Source: CAZDUS01 sp964535015
Lineage (GTDB): Bacteria; Verrucomicrobiota; Kiritimatiellia; CAIKKV01; CAITUY01
Direction of reading: 5' to 3'
Assembly: GCA_964535015.1 (NCBI GenBank)
Contig: CAZHRU010000011.1
Span: forward strand, 1 to 44,379
Length of the DNA stretch: 44,379 nucleotides
Part shown: one piece after another, positions 24,563 to 32,516 of the stretch
Numbering within the stretch: the stretch's first letter is position 1
Layout of the letters: each line of letters begins with the position of its first letter
Program-made: the position numbers and the translations under genes
Notes under the pieces: model-generated
What the model was told of the DNA's origin: nothing
The model's input: only the letters and a program-made list of their open reading frames with translations
The model's database searches: none

Positions 24563-25726
24563 TCAGATGGCGGACAACAGGGCCTTCACCTTGTCGATCC
24601 GTTCCCAGGTGAACACATCCAGATTCGCCGTCCGGCCGAAATGCCCATAAAAGGACGTCTGCTCGTAGATCGGACGTAACAGGTTCAACTGCTTGATGAT
24701 CTCCGCCGGCTTGAGCCCGAAAACCTCACGCACCGCCCTGGCAATCTTCTCATCCTTCACGATCCCGGTTCCGAACGTGTCCACGTGCACCGAGACCGGA
24801 TCCGGATATCCGATGGCATACGCCACCTGAACCTCGCAACGCCGGGCCAACTTGGCGGCCACCACGTTCTTGGCCACATACCGCACCATGTAGGCGGCAC
24901 TCCGATCCACCTTGGAGGGATCCTTCCCCGAAAAGGCGCCGCCCCCATGCCGCCCCATCCCGCCGTAGGTGTCCACGATGATCTTGCGCCCGGTCAACCC
25001 GCTGTCACCATGAGGACCGCCAATCACAAAACGCCCGGTCGGATTGATCAGGAACTTCGTCCGCTTGAGCAACTTCGCCGGGATCTCCTTCTGAATGATC
25101 TCCTCGATAATCCCCGCCCGCAACGTCTTGTAGGACACATCCGGGGAGTGCTGCGAAGACACCACCACCGTATCCACCCGCACCGGACGGCCATCCTCAT
25201 AGGCCACCGTCACCTGGGATTTTCCGTCCGGACGCAGGAAGGGCAGAACCCCCTTCCGGCGCGCCTGCGCCAAGGCCCGGCTCAGACGGTGTGCGAACAT
25301 GATCGGCATCGGCATCAATTCCCGCGTCTCATCGCAGGCGTACCCGAACATCATTCCCTGATCGCCGGCGCCTTGCTCCTTGAAAAGCCCCTGACCCGCC
25401 GTCACCCCCTGGGAAATATCCGGCGACTGCCGGTCCATCGCCACCATGACCGCGCAACTGTCGGCCGAGAAGCCCAACGTGGCATCCGTATACCCGATCT
25501 GCCTGATCTTCTCCCTGGCAACGTCCGTGTAATTCACAATCGCCTTGCTGGTCGTCTCCCCCGCAATCACCACCAGTCCCGTGCTGACCAGCGTCTCGCA
25601 GGCCACGCGGGCCTTGGGATCCTGCCGCAGATTGGCATCCAAAACCGCATCCGAAATACCATCCGCGACCTTGTCCGGGTGCCCTTCCGAAACCGATTCC
25701 GATGTGAAAAGATACTTGTCCGCCAT
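24563..25726 (-). CDS. metK: S-adenosylmethionine synthase MetK
   Basis: This 387-residue enzyme makes SAM from methionine and ATP. Signature motifs are SEGHPDKVAD (about 14-23), GAGDQGMMFGYA (about 119-130), FLINPTGRFVIGGPHGDSGLTG and GGGAFSGKDPSKVDRSAAY. Length and order are normal for the bacterial family. It lies 21 bases upstream of fabZ and 77 bases downstream of ptsI. That 77-base gap is too short for a SAM riboswitch and shows none, so control is probably by the surrounding operon. Confidence 0.96.
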   Translation of the reverse strand: MADKYLFTSESVSEGHPDKVADGISDAVLDANLRQDPKARVACETLVSTGLVVIAGETTSKAIVNYTDVAREKIRQIGYTDATLGFSADSCAVMVAMDRQSPDISQGVTAGQGLFKEQGAGDQGMMFGYACDETRELMPMPIMFAHRLSRALAQARRKGVLPFLRPDGKSQVTVAYEDGRPVRVDTVVVSSQHSPDVSYKTLRAGIIEEIIQKEIPAKLLKRTKFLINPTGRFVIGGPHGDSGLTGRKIIVDTYGGMGRHGGGAFSGKDPSKVDRSAAYMVRYVAKNVVAAKLARRCEVQVAYAIGYPDPVSVHVDTFGTGIVKDEKIARAVREVFGLKPAEIIKQLNLLRPIYEQTSFYGHFGRTANLDVFTWERIDKVKALLSAI

Positions 25727-25803
25727 GGTAGCCTCTCTTTTGTCGGGTTATTGCTTCCCAAACCCGCCCCCTACGGGCATGGAAAACATAGAGTCTAGTC
25801 CAA

Positions 25804-27585
25804 CTACTGAACCAGTTCAAGTATTTCGGGCGCCACCTGGCCTGCCAGCGTCCGGCAGTTCTCCAGAACCTCCACGGCCGTCACCGCCGTCAAGGCCGCC
25901 GCCGCCAACTCCCGGCACTGGACCATCGTGACGTTCCTGACAACCGATTTCACCAGGGGCACCGACGAGGGCACCATGCTGAATTCGTCTATCCCCAATC
26001 CCAGAAGCAACGCGGTCATCACCGGATCACCGGCCATTTGTCCGCAAACCCCCACCCAAATTCCCCGCGCATGCCCGGCCTCTATCGTCGCCTTGATCAA
26101 CTTGAGCACCGCCGGATGCGTCGGCTCGTAAAGATGCGCCACCCGGTCGTTGATCCGGTCCACCGCCAGCGTGTACTGGATCAAGTCATTGGTCCCAATG
26201 CTGAAAAATGATACGTGACGCGCCAGCAGGTCCGCCGTCAGGGCGGCCGACGGGATTTCAATCATCACCCCCACCTCGATCGCCTCATCGAACGGGGCCC
26301 CCTGCTTCCGCAGATCCGCCTTGCTCGCCTCCACCATCGCATTCGCCCGGATCACTTCCTCCACATTGCTGATCATCGGATACATGATGCGGATCTTCCC
26401 ATGCGCGCTGGCCCTGAGAATCGCCCGGAGTTGTGTCTTGAAAATCGCCGGCTGCGCCAGGCAGAACCGGATCGCCCTGAACCCGAGAAACGGATTGATC
26501 TCCTCCGGCATTTTGACGGCCGAGGCAAACTTGTCCCCGCCCAGATCCACCGTGCGGATGATCACCGTCGCCGGCGCCAACATCGCCGCCACATCACGAT
26601 AGGCCGCAAATTGCTCGTCCTCGCTTGGCAGGTCCTCCCGCGAAATATACAGGTACTCGGACCGGAACAGTCCCACGCCATCGGCCCCATGCCGTTTCAC
26701 ATCCGGCACCTCATCCAGTAACTCAAGATTCGCCGACAGCACCACCCCCTGCCCATCCTTCGTGACGGCAGGTTCATCCTTCAACGAACTCAAGCCGTCG
26801 CGAATCACCTTGCGGGCCTCCGCAATCTGCCCGTACTTGCGCAGACTCTTCTCGGAGGGATGCAGCAGAATGACGCCCGCCGTTCCATCCATCAGGATCA
26901 CCTCCCCGGAACTCAGCCGATGCGTCACGTCACCCAACCCGACCACTGCCGGTATTCCCAGCGCCCTCGCCATGATGGCCGTATGCGACGTCGAACTGCC
27001 CTGGTGCGTCGCAAACCCCATCACCAGATCCTTGCGCAAGGTGGCCGTCTCGGAAGGCGACAAGTCCGCGGCCACCACAATGCTCTTTTCGCGCAGGCCA
27101 TCAAGCACGTGAACCGCCTCGCCCGCCAGGTTGCGCAACACCCGCCGCGCCACATCCTTGACGTCGGCAACCCGCTCCCGCAGGTAATCATCCTCCACGA
27201 TCGCCAGCGCCTCGCTGTAACGCGCCGTCACAACCCGGACGGCCGTCTCCGCACCCTTCTTCTCATCCCGGATCTTGCGGATGGTCTCCTCAATGAAGGC
27301 GCCATCATCCAATACCATCTTGTGAACATCAAAAATATTGGCGTCGTACTCGCCAATGACCCGCTGGACATTGCGCTGAATGATGTTGATCTGGCGACGG
27401 GTCTCGATGACCGCCGCCTCAAAACGCATGATCTCCGCCGCGACATCTTCCGGCGCCAGCGTCCGGTCCGCCTCCGGCGACTCGTCGCCCCTCACCAGAT
27501 AAACCGGGCCCACCGCTACGCCGGGGGATACGCCAATGCCTTGGAGGAGAACTTCGTCCTGGCCGTTGTTGTGCTGCTTCTTCAC
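25804..27585 (-). CDS. ptsI: Phosphoenolpyruvate-protein phosphotransferase (PTS enzyme I)
   Basis: This 593-residue protein phosphorylates HPr with PEP. The phospho-accepting His (about 201) lies in GSSTSHTAIMARALGIP. The C-terminal PEP-binding barrel shows GVGLFRSEYL, the DLGGDK and RAIRFCL segments, MIEIPSAAL and GVCGQMAGDP. It lacks an N-terminal GAF domain, so it is EI rather than EI-Ntr (PtsP). It starts 10 bases after ptsH. No sugar-specific EII genes are in the window, and the neighbourhood (hprK, hpf, lptB) points to a regulatory PTS. Confidence 0.95.
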   Translation of the reverse strand: MKKQHNNGQDEVLLQGIGVSPGVAVGPVYLVRGDESPEADRTLAPEDVAAEIMRFEAAVIETRRQINIIQRNVQRVIGEYDANIFDVHKMVLDDGAFIEETIRKIRDEKKGAETAVRVVTARYSEALAIVEDDYLRERVADVKDVARRVLRNLAGEAVHVLDGLREKSIVVAADLSPSETATLRKDLVMGFATHQGSSTSHTAIMARALGIPAVVGLGDVTHRLSSGEVILMDGTAGVILLHPSEKSLRKYGQIAEARKVIRDGLSSLKDEPAVTKDGQGVVLSANLELLDEVPDVKRHGADGVGLFRSEYLYISREDLPSEDEQFAAYRDVAAMLAPATVIIRTVDLGGDKFASAVKMPEEINPFLGFRAIRFCLAQPAIFKTQLRAILRASAHGKIRIMYPMISNVEEVIRANAMVEASKADLRKQGAPFDEAIEVGVMIEIPSAALTADLLARHVSFFSIGTNDLIQYTLAVDRINDRVAHLYEPTHPAVLKLIKATIEAGHARGIWVGVCGQMAGDPVMTALLLGLGIDEFSMVPSSVPLVKSVVRNVTMVQCRELAAAALTAVTAVEVLENCRTLAGQVAPEILELVQ

Positions 27586-27595
27586 AGCCCGCCTG

Positions 27596-27901
27596 TCATT
27601 CCTCGAAGAACTTGCTGTCCACCAAATGCTGCAACTCGTTCAACGATTCCTCGGCATCCATCCCCTCGGCTGTCACCGTCAAAACGGAACCCAACCCCGC
27701 CTCCAGCGTCATGAGCCCCATGATGCTCTTGCCGGAAACCGAATTGCCGTCCTTCGCCACCGAAATATCACTGTCAAACCGCGAGGCCGTCTTGACAAAC
27801 AAAGCCGCCGGCCGTGCGTGCAACCCAAGCTGATTGATAATCTTGAGTTCTCGGACCATTATCCGACCGGACGAGGCGCGGCTTGACTCACGCTTACTCA
27901 T
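27596..27901 (-). CDS. ptsH: Phosphocarrier protein HPr with short N-terminal extension
   Basis: The protein has 101 residues. Both phosphorylation sites are present: His28 in LGLHARPAA (target of enzyme I) and Ser59 in GKSIMGLMTL (target of HPr kinase). The usual HPr start corresponds to the internal Met15 (27859), which has a poor ribosome-binding site. The ATG at 27901 has GGAGG at 8-base spacing, so the 14-residue Ser/Arg-rich extension is supported. The gene overlaps hprK by 8 bases and precedes ptsI, so kinase, carrier and EI are made together. Confidence 0.93.
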   Translation of the reverse strand: MSKRESSRASSGRIMVRELKIINQLGLHARPAALFVKTASRFDSDISVAKDGNSVSGKSIMGLMTLEAGLGSVLTVTAEGMDAEESLNELQHLVDSKFFEE

Positions 27902-28862
27902 CCGCCTGTCCTCCGTCCGCCAACATCGAAATCAACTTCTCGTCCAATTCCTTCGCGGCATCGTGCCCCAGCCGTTTCAACATCTGGTCCAGGGCCGCCA
28001 CTTCAATCACATTCGCCACATCTCGCCCCGGCGCCACTGGAAGACTGATGCACGGCACCTCAACCCCCAGAATGCTCCGCATCCCCGCCGTCTGGCCGCT
28101 CCGATCATCGGAGACCACCGACTCCATGCTGCACAGGTTAATCACCAGATCCAGACGCTTCTCATTCCGTACCGACGCCACCCCGAACAGACTGGGCACA
28201 TGAATGATCCCCAACCCGCGAATCTCCATGTGATACCGCGTCGCCCGCATCGGAGCCCCCACCACCGTACCGGAACTATCCACCCGGCACGACGTCACGT
28301 CGTCCGCCACCAGACTGTGCCCCTTCTTGATCAGCGACAACGCCGTTTCACTCTTGCCCACCCCCGCCTTCCCCGTCAGCAACACCCCCAACCCCAGAAT
28401 CTCCACCATCGTCCCCTGAATCACCTGGCGCGGCGCCATCAGGTTCTCCATGACGATCGTTGCGGCATTGACAAAGTGCTTCGTGACCATCGGCGTCCGC
28501 AACACCGGCGTCTTGAACTCCTCCGCCAGTTCCGCCAACTCCGGCAACACTCGATGCCGCCGCGTCAACACCAGGCAGGGAATATGCCGCTCAAACAATT
28601 GCTTCAACCGCTTGCGCCGCTCGTCATCCGACAGCGACTGCAGATAGGCCATCTCCGCATGCCCGAACGTCTGCAACCGACGGGGGGCAAAATAACTGAA
28701 GAACCCGGTCAACGCCAGGCCCGGCCGGTTCACCGCCGCCTCATCAATCTTCCGGCTCAACCCGGCCTCCCCCGCCACCAAGTCCAGATCCAGACGGGAC
28801 CGCCCGGCTTTCAAAAAGTCGTCAACCGTTACCACCGTCCTCTGGACCCCGGAGTCACTCAT
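27894..28862 (-). CDS. hprK: HPr(Ser) kinase/phosphorylase HprK
   Basis: This 322-residue protein has the HprK N-terminal domain and the C-terminal P-loop domain with LLTGKAGVGKSE (about 161-172), ADD at 186-188 (catalytic Asp) and the IRGLGIIHVPSLFGVASV signature. It phosphorylates HPr on Ser and may reverse the reaction. By spacing from the P-loop Lys (21 residues back), the usual catalytic His of the HG motif is Gln149 here (VIQGTMVEIL), an atypical substitution. The gene lies between hpf and ptsH, overlapping ptsH by 8 bases, in the lpt cluster. Confidence 0.93.
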   Translation of the reverse strand: MSDSGVQRTVVTVDDFLKAGRSRLDLDLVAGEAGLSRKIDEAAVNRPGLALTGFFSYFAPRRLQTFGHAEMAYLQSLSDDERRKRLKQLFERHIPCLVLTRRHRVLPELAELAEEFKTPVLRTPMVTKHFVNAATIVMENLMAPRQVIQGTMVEILGLGVLLTGKAGVGKSETALSLIKKGHSLVADDVTSCRVDSSGTVVGAPMRATRYHMEIRGLGIIHVPSLFGVASVRNEKRLDLVINLCSMESVVSDDRSGQTAGMRSILGVEVPCISLPVAPGRDVANVIEVAALDQMLKRLGHDAAKELDEKLISMLADGGQADE

Positions 28863-28873
28863 GGGAAGTCACC

Positions 28874-29209
28874 TCACACTTCTGGAACCGGTTCAACATC
28901 CCGGAGTTTCTCGTCACCCTTGTGCCCGTGGCGCTTATCAATCGTACGACGCAACTGCTTCTCCACCTTGTCGACGACTTCGTCAATCGACGCATACATA
29001 TTCTCCGACTGCGCCTTGGCTTCCACGAGAATATGACGGCTGGCATGCACGATCGCCTCCGCCATGTGCACATACTTCTGAATATCCATGATCACATGAA
29101 CTTTGTCCACATGCGGAAATTCATCCATCAGTTTCGCAACGCGCTTCTGCGCGTAGTCCCGCATACTGTCAGAAACATCAACATGTCGCCCGGTAATTTC
29201 AACTGCCAT
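28874..29209 (-). CDS. hpf: Ribosome hibernation-promoting factor, short form (HPF/YfiA family)
   Basis: The protein has 111 residues from ATG 29209, chosen because GGAGGG lies upstream and the family motif begins MAVEITGRHVDVSDSMRDYA. Basic helix residues and the conserved VDKVEKQLRRTIDKR segment identify the short HPF/RaiA type, which binds the 30S decoding region in stationary phase. The long-form C-terminal dimerisation domain is absent. It lies between lptB and hprK, the position it commonly has relative to rpoN and ptsN in proteobacteria. Confidence 0.92.
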   Translation of the reverse strand: MAVEITGRHVDVSDSMRDYAQKRVAKLMDEFPHVDKVHVIMDIQKYVHMAEAIVHASRHILVEAKAQSENMYASIDEVVDKVEKQLRRTIDKRHGHKGDEKLRDVEPVPEV

Positions 29210-29228
29210 GGTTTTGCCCTCCAAAGAA

Positions 29229-29954
29229 CTACATACTGAATCTCGGCCCCAAATACAACTCCCGACTAACCTCATCATTGATCAGGAAATCGCTCGTCCC
29301 TTCCCGGAGTACCCGCCCCTCGCAAATCAGGTACGCCCGATCCACGATGGACAACGTCTCCCGCACACTGTGGTCGGTAATCAAGATCCCCAACCCCCGC
29401 TTCTTCAAACTCCGGACGATTTCCTGGACGTCGTAGACGGCCAGCGGATCCACCCCGCTGAACGGTTCATCCAAAAGGATCATCGCCGGCTCCGTCACCA
29501 ACGCACGGGCAATCTCCAATCGCCGCCGCTCTCCGCCGCTCAACGTAAACGCCATCTGTTTCGCCAGGCTGGCAATCCCGAGATCCTCCATCAGTTCCTG
29601 CAAGCGTTGCTTCCGCTGCCGCGCCGTCAGTTTCCGCGTCTCCAAAATGGCCATGATGTTGTCCTCCACCGTCAACTTGCGGAAGATGGAGGGCTCCTGG
29701 GCCAGATACCCCATGCCCATGCGCGCCCGTTCAAACATCGGCATCGCCGAAATATTCCTCCCCTTGAAGAAGATCTTACCCCCCGTCGGCTGAATCAACC
29801 CCACGATCATATAGAATGTGGTCGTCTTACCCGCGCCGTTCGGCCCCAGCAGCCCGACGATCTCTCCGGGATGAACCCTGATGCTGACCCCCTGGACCAC
29901 CGTCTTGCCCCGGTAGGACTTCACCAACTCTTCTGTTCTCACCAATGGTTCCAC
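29229..29954 (-). CDS. lptB: LPS export ABC transporter ATP-binding protein LptB
   Basis: This 241-residue ABC ATPase has Walker A GPNGAGKTT (about 37-45), Q-loop region GYLAQEPSIFRKLTV, signature LSGGERRRLEIARAL, Walker B MILLDEPFSGVDP and H-loop ITDHS. The FERARMGMGYLAQEPSIF stretch is characteristic of LptB. It drives extraction of LPS from the inner membrane with LptF/G, which are not in this window. It follows lptC and lptA with 7 bases between lptA and lptB. Confidence 0.95.
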   Translation of the reverse strand: MEPLVRTEELVKSYRGKTVVQGVSIRVHPGEIVGLLGPNGAGKTTTFYMIVGLIQPTGGKIFFKGRNISAMPMFERARMGMGYLAQEPSIFRKLTVEDNIMAILETRKLTARQRKQRLQELMEDLGIASLAKQMAFTLSGGERRRLEIARALVTEPAMILLDEPFSGVDPLAVYDVQEIVRSLKKRGLGILITDHSVRETLSIVDRAYLICEGRVLREGTSDFLINDEVSRELYLGPRFSM

Positions 29955-29961
29955 GTGAGCC

Positions 29962-30465
29962 TCACCGTTTCATGAAGTCTTCGAGTTTCCCCTGCCCCGG
30001 CGCAATCCGCAGCACGGCGTCTTCGCATTTCACCTTGTCATCGTCCCGACTGAAAATAATCCGCGTTCCCGACATCACTTCGGCTCCCCGCCTCACAATA
30101 GGCTTTCCCGTCAAAACCAGCAACCCTGACCGGACACTGTACGTCGCCCGCTCGCACGTCGCCTGCCGGTCTTGCTGGTCAATAAGCACATTGCCGACCG
30201 CTGTGATCATCTCGGGCTGGTTGTTCGTGCTGAACAGCGCCGTCATCTGGTCCGACCGGATGGTCACCCGCACGTCGGTAACCACCACATCACCGTCAAA
30301 CACCGCCGTCCGCCTGGGATAATCGAAGTCCAGCCGCCGCGACGTGATCACCGTCTCGTTGGTCCCCGCCGAAGGAAAAGCCGGCAGTCCCGCCGCCTTC
30401 TCTCCCGCCCATCCCCGGACTGCCAAAACCAAGGCCACCGACGCCACTATCCATTGCTTGTGCAT
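29962..30465 (-). CDS. lptA: LPS transport periplasmic protein LptA (OstA-like)
   Basis: This 167-residue protein has a signal peptide (about residues 1-20, WAG-E) and an OstA beta-jellyroll (about 40-160: ITSRRLDFDYPRRTAVFDGDVVV, then MTALFSTNNQPEMITAVGNV and an ATYSVRSGLLVLTG segment). It bridges the periplasm to carry LPS to the outer-membrane LptDE. It is flanked one base downstream of lptC and seven bases upstream of lptB. Sequence conservation of this family is low, so identity rests on fold pattern plus gene order. Confidence 0.88.
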   Translation of the reverse strand: MHKQWIVASVALVLAVRGWAGEKAAGLPAFPSAGTNETVITSRRLDFDYPRRTAVFDGDVVVTDVRVTIRSDQMTALFSTNNQPEMITAVGNVLIDQQDRQATCERATYSVRSGLLVLTGKPIVRRGAEVMSGTRIIFSRDDDKVKCEDAVLRIAPGQGKLEDFMKR

Positions 30466-30466
30466 G

Positions 30467-30925
30467 CTACTTTCGCTCCACTTCTTTCCATACGCTGGTG
30501 TTCTTCAGCACCACGCGCGACTCATTGAGAATCTCGATGCGCTGCCCCACCGAGGACCACCGGAAGCCCCGCCCCGTCACCCGCATACTGCCGCCCCGGT
30601 CAATGCTCACGGCGGAATTCGAGAACGCCCTTTTCTCTTTGCGATCAAACGTACACTGGTCCGCAAGAATCGTGGCTTCCACCTGCCCATCCTTGAACAT
30701 CACAATCTTCAGGTCCGTGATCTTGACCTGCCCGTCCGGCAGGATCTCGGCCTGACGCCCCACCACTTCCGATTTCTTGACGCCATTCTCATCAAATTCC
30801 GGAACCCGGAAATCGCTAATGATCTGCGGCCCCGGAGGCAACTGGGCCCACGCCGCCATTGCCAGCGCCAGGAACACCCCGCCCCCAAGCACACCCCATC
30901 CTCTATCCGCGCCGTACCGTTTCAT
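30467..30925 (-). CDS. lptC: LPS export protein LptC-like (N-terminal membrane anchor, periplasmic beta domain)
   Basis: This 152-residue protein has an N-terminal hydrophobic segment (about 9-27) and a beta-rich remainder of LptC/OstA type (AEILPDGQVKITDLKIVMFKDGQVEATILADQ; then RVTGRGFRWSS). The start overlaps the kdsA coding sequence by 23 bases but has AAGGA upstream. LptC links the LptBFG motor to LptA. Identification depends partly on position directly before lptA-lptB and after kdsA, as in the proteobacterial kds-lpt clusters. A signal peptide reading (AWA-Q) would make it a soluble LptA paralogue instead. Confidence 0.75.
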   Translation of the reverse strand: MKRYGADRGWGVLGGGVFLALAMAAWAQLPPGPQIISDFRVPEFDENGVKKSEVVGRQAEILPDGQVKITDLKIVMFKDGQVEATILADQCTFDRKEKRAFSNSAVSIDRGGSMRVTGRGFRWSSVGQRIEILNESRVVLKNTSVWKEVERK

Positions 30926-31727
30926 GAATCGTCCTTAACGTGCGCCACAAGCCGCCCAAGACGGCCAACGGCACGGTATTATCCTTATCCGACAACGCTT
31001 CCGCCGGCTTCACATGCGTCTCCAGAAACACCCCGTCGCAACCGGTGGCCACCGCCGCGCGCGCCAGCGCCGGCGCCCAGCGCCCGTCGCCCCCGCTGCG
31101 GTCCCCCGCCCCGCCCGGCTTCTGCACACTGTGCGTTGCATCAAAAACCACCGGATAGCCGAACTCCCGCATGATCAGCAGACTGCGCATGTCCGCCACC
31201 AGGTTGTTGTACCCGAACGACACACCCCGTTCCGTCAGCAGAATCTGCCGGTTGCCCGTACTCTCCACCTTCTCAATCGCATTCTTGATGTCCCACGGCG
31301 CCATGAACTGCGCCTTCTTGATGTTCACCACCACCCCGGTCTTCCCCGCCGCCACCAGTAGATCAGTCTGGCGGCTCAGGAACGCCGGAATCTGGATCAC
31401 ATCCACAACCTTGGCCGCACGAACCGCTTCCTCCACCGTATGGACATCCGTGAGCACCGGCACCTGGAACCGGTGCTTCACCTCCGCCAGAATCTCAAGA
31501 CCACGCTCAATCCCCGGCCCCCGGAAAGACCGCACCGACGAACGATTCGCCTTGTCATAGGATGCCTTGAAGACCAGCGGTATCCGCTGCGCCTTCGCCA
31601 GTTTCACCAGTCGTTCCGCAATCGCCAGGCACCCTTCCCGGCTCTCAATCACACAGGGTCCCGCAATCAGGGCCAACCCCCGGCTCTGCCCCATGCTGAT
31701 CCCGCCAATCTTGATCGTCTTTGCCAT
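30903..31727 (-). CDS. kdsA: 3-deoxy-8-phosphooctulonate synthase KdsA
   Basis: This 274-residue enzyme condenses arabinose 5-phosphate and PEP to KDO8P. Motifs are LIAGPCVIES (about 20-29), FKASYDKANRSS, VPVLTDVHTVEEA, KAQFMAPWDIKNA and the C-terminal FLETHVKPAEALSDKDN. Cys25 in GPCVIES, in place of the Asn of the Escherichia coli enzyme, indicates the metal-dependent subclass. It overlaps lptC by 23 bases and follows kdsB in the same direction, so KDO synthesis and activation are coupled. Confidence 0.95.
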   Translation of the reverse strand: MAKTIKIGGISMGQSRGLALIAGPCVIESREGCLAIAERLVKLAKAQRIPLVFKASYDKANRSSVRSFRGPGIERGLEILAEVKHRFQVPVLTDVHTVEEAVRAAKVVDVIQIPAFLSRQTDLLVAAGKTGVVVNIKKAQFMAPWDIKNAIEKVESTGNRQILLTERGVSFGYNNLVADMRSLLIMREFGYPVVFDATHSVQKPGGAGDRSGGDGRWAPALARAAVATGCDGVFLETHVKPAEALSDKDNTVPLAVLGGLWRTLRTIHETVRRG

Positions 31728-31757
31728 GCCTTCAGTCCTTGTCTAGTTATCGCCGCC

Positions 31758-32516
31758 TCAAATGGCCAACCCCGCCGCCCGGAGCGCCGCTTCCGCCAAA
31801 CCCACATCCTCCGGCGTATCAACCCCAAGCCCCACTTCCTGCGTCTCCACCACCTTCATCCGCGCCCCGAGATGCAACGCGCGTAACTGCTCCAGCTTCT
31901 CCGCCTGCTCCAGCAGACAGGGCGGCGCCGCCACCACACGGTCCAGAAACGCCCGCCGGTACGCATAGATGCCGATATGTCGCCAGTACCGCAATCCCGC
32001 CGGCATCACGTCACGCACGAAGGGAATCACCGACCGCGAAAAATAAATGGCCCTCCCGTTTTCACCCCAGACCACCTTCACCACCGACGGTTTCTGCAGT
32101 TCCTCCGCGCTACGAATGGGCGTGGCCGCTGTCGCCATCTCCCACTCGCACCCTTCCACCATAACCTGAGCGAGCCGATCGATCAACTCCGGATCTATCA
32201 GCGGTTCATCACCCTGAATGTTGATCACAACGCCCGCCTTGGATCGGGACGCCACTTCCGCCACCCGATCCGTCCCCGACGGATGATCCGGCCGCGTCAT
32301 CACCGCCACCCCCCCCATCCGCGCCACAGCGCTGACGATCCGCTCATCATCCGTGGCCACCACCACCTCATCCAGACACTTGGCCAAACGCACCCGCTCC
32401 AAGACCCACTGGATCAACGGCTTACCGCAGATCGGTGCCAGCGCCTTGCCGGGCAACCGGGTTGACCCCCACCGGGCGGGAATCACTCCAATCACACCCT
32501 GTGCTTTACCGCTCAT
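31758..32516 (-). CDS. kdsB: 3-deoxy-manno-octulosonate cytidylyltransferase KdsB
   Basis: The protein has 252 residues from ATG 32516, where the homology begins (GVIGVIPARWGSTRLPGKAL). It activates Kdo as CMP-Kdo for lipid A decoration. Further family motifs are VVVATDDERI, PSGTDRVAEVA, NIQGDEPLIDPELI and the WRHIGIYAYRRAFL segment. It overlaps the end of the heptose kinase gene by 11 bases and is followed by kdsA after 30 bases. The start codon lies within rfaE1, so translational coupling is likely. Confidence 0.94.
   Translation of the reverse strand: MSGKAQGVIGVIPARWGSTRLPGKALAPICGKPLIQWVLERVRLAKCLDEVVVATDDERIVSAVARMGGVAVMTRPDHPSGTDRVAEVASRSKAGVVINIQGDEPLIDPELIDRLAQVMVEGCEWEMATAATPIRSAEELQKPSVVKVVWGENGRAIYFSRSVIPFVRDVMPAGLRYWRHIGIYAYRRAFLDRVVAAPPCLLEQAEKLEQLRALHLGARMKVVETQEVGLGVDTPEDVGLAEAALRAAGLAI

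Noticed and set aside
25727..25803. SAM riboswitch upstream of metK
   Set aside because: The gap is only 77 bases, lacks the multi-helix core, and metK appears to be transcribed from upstream genes.
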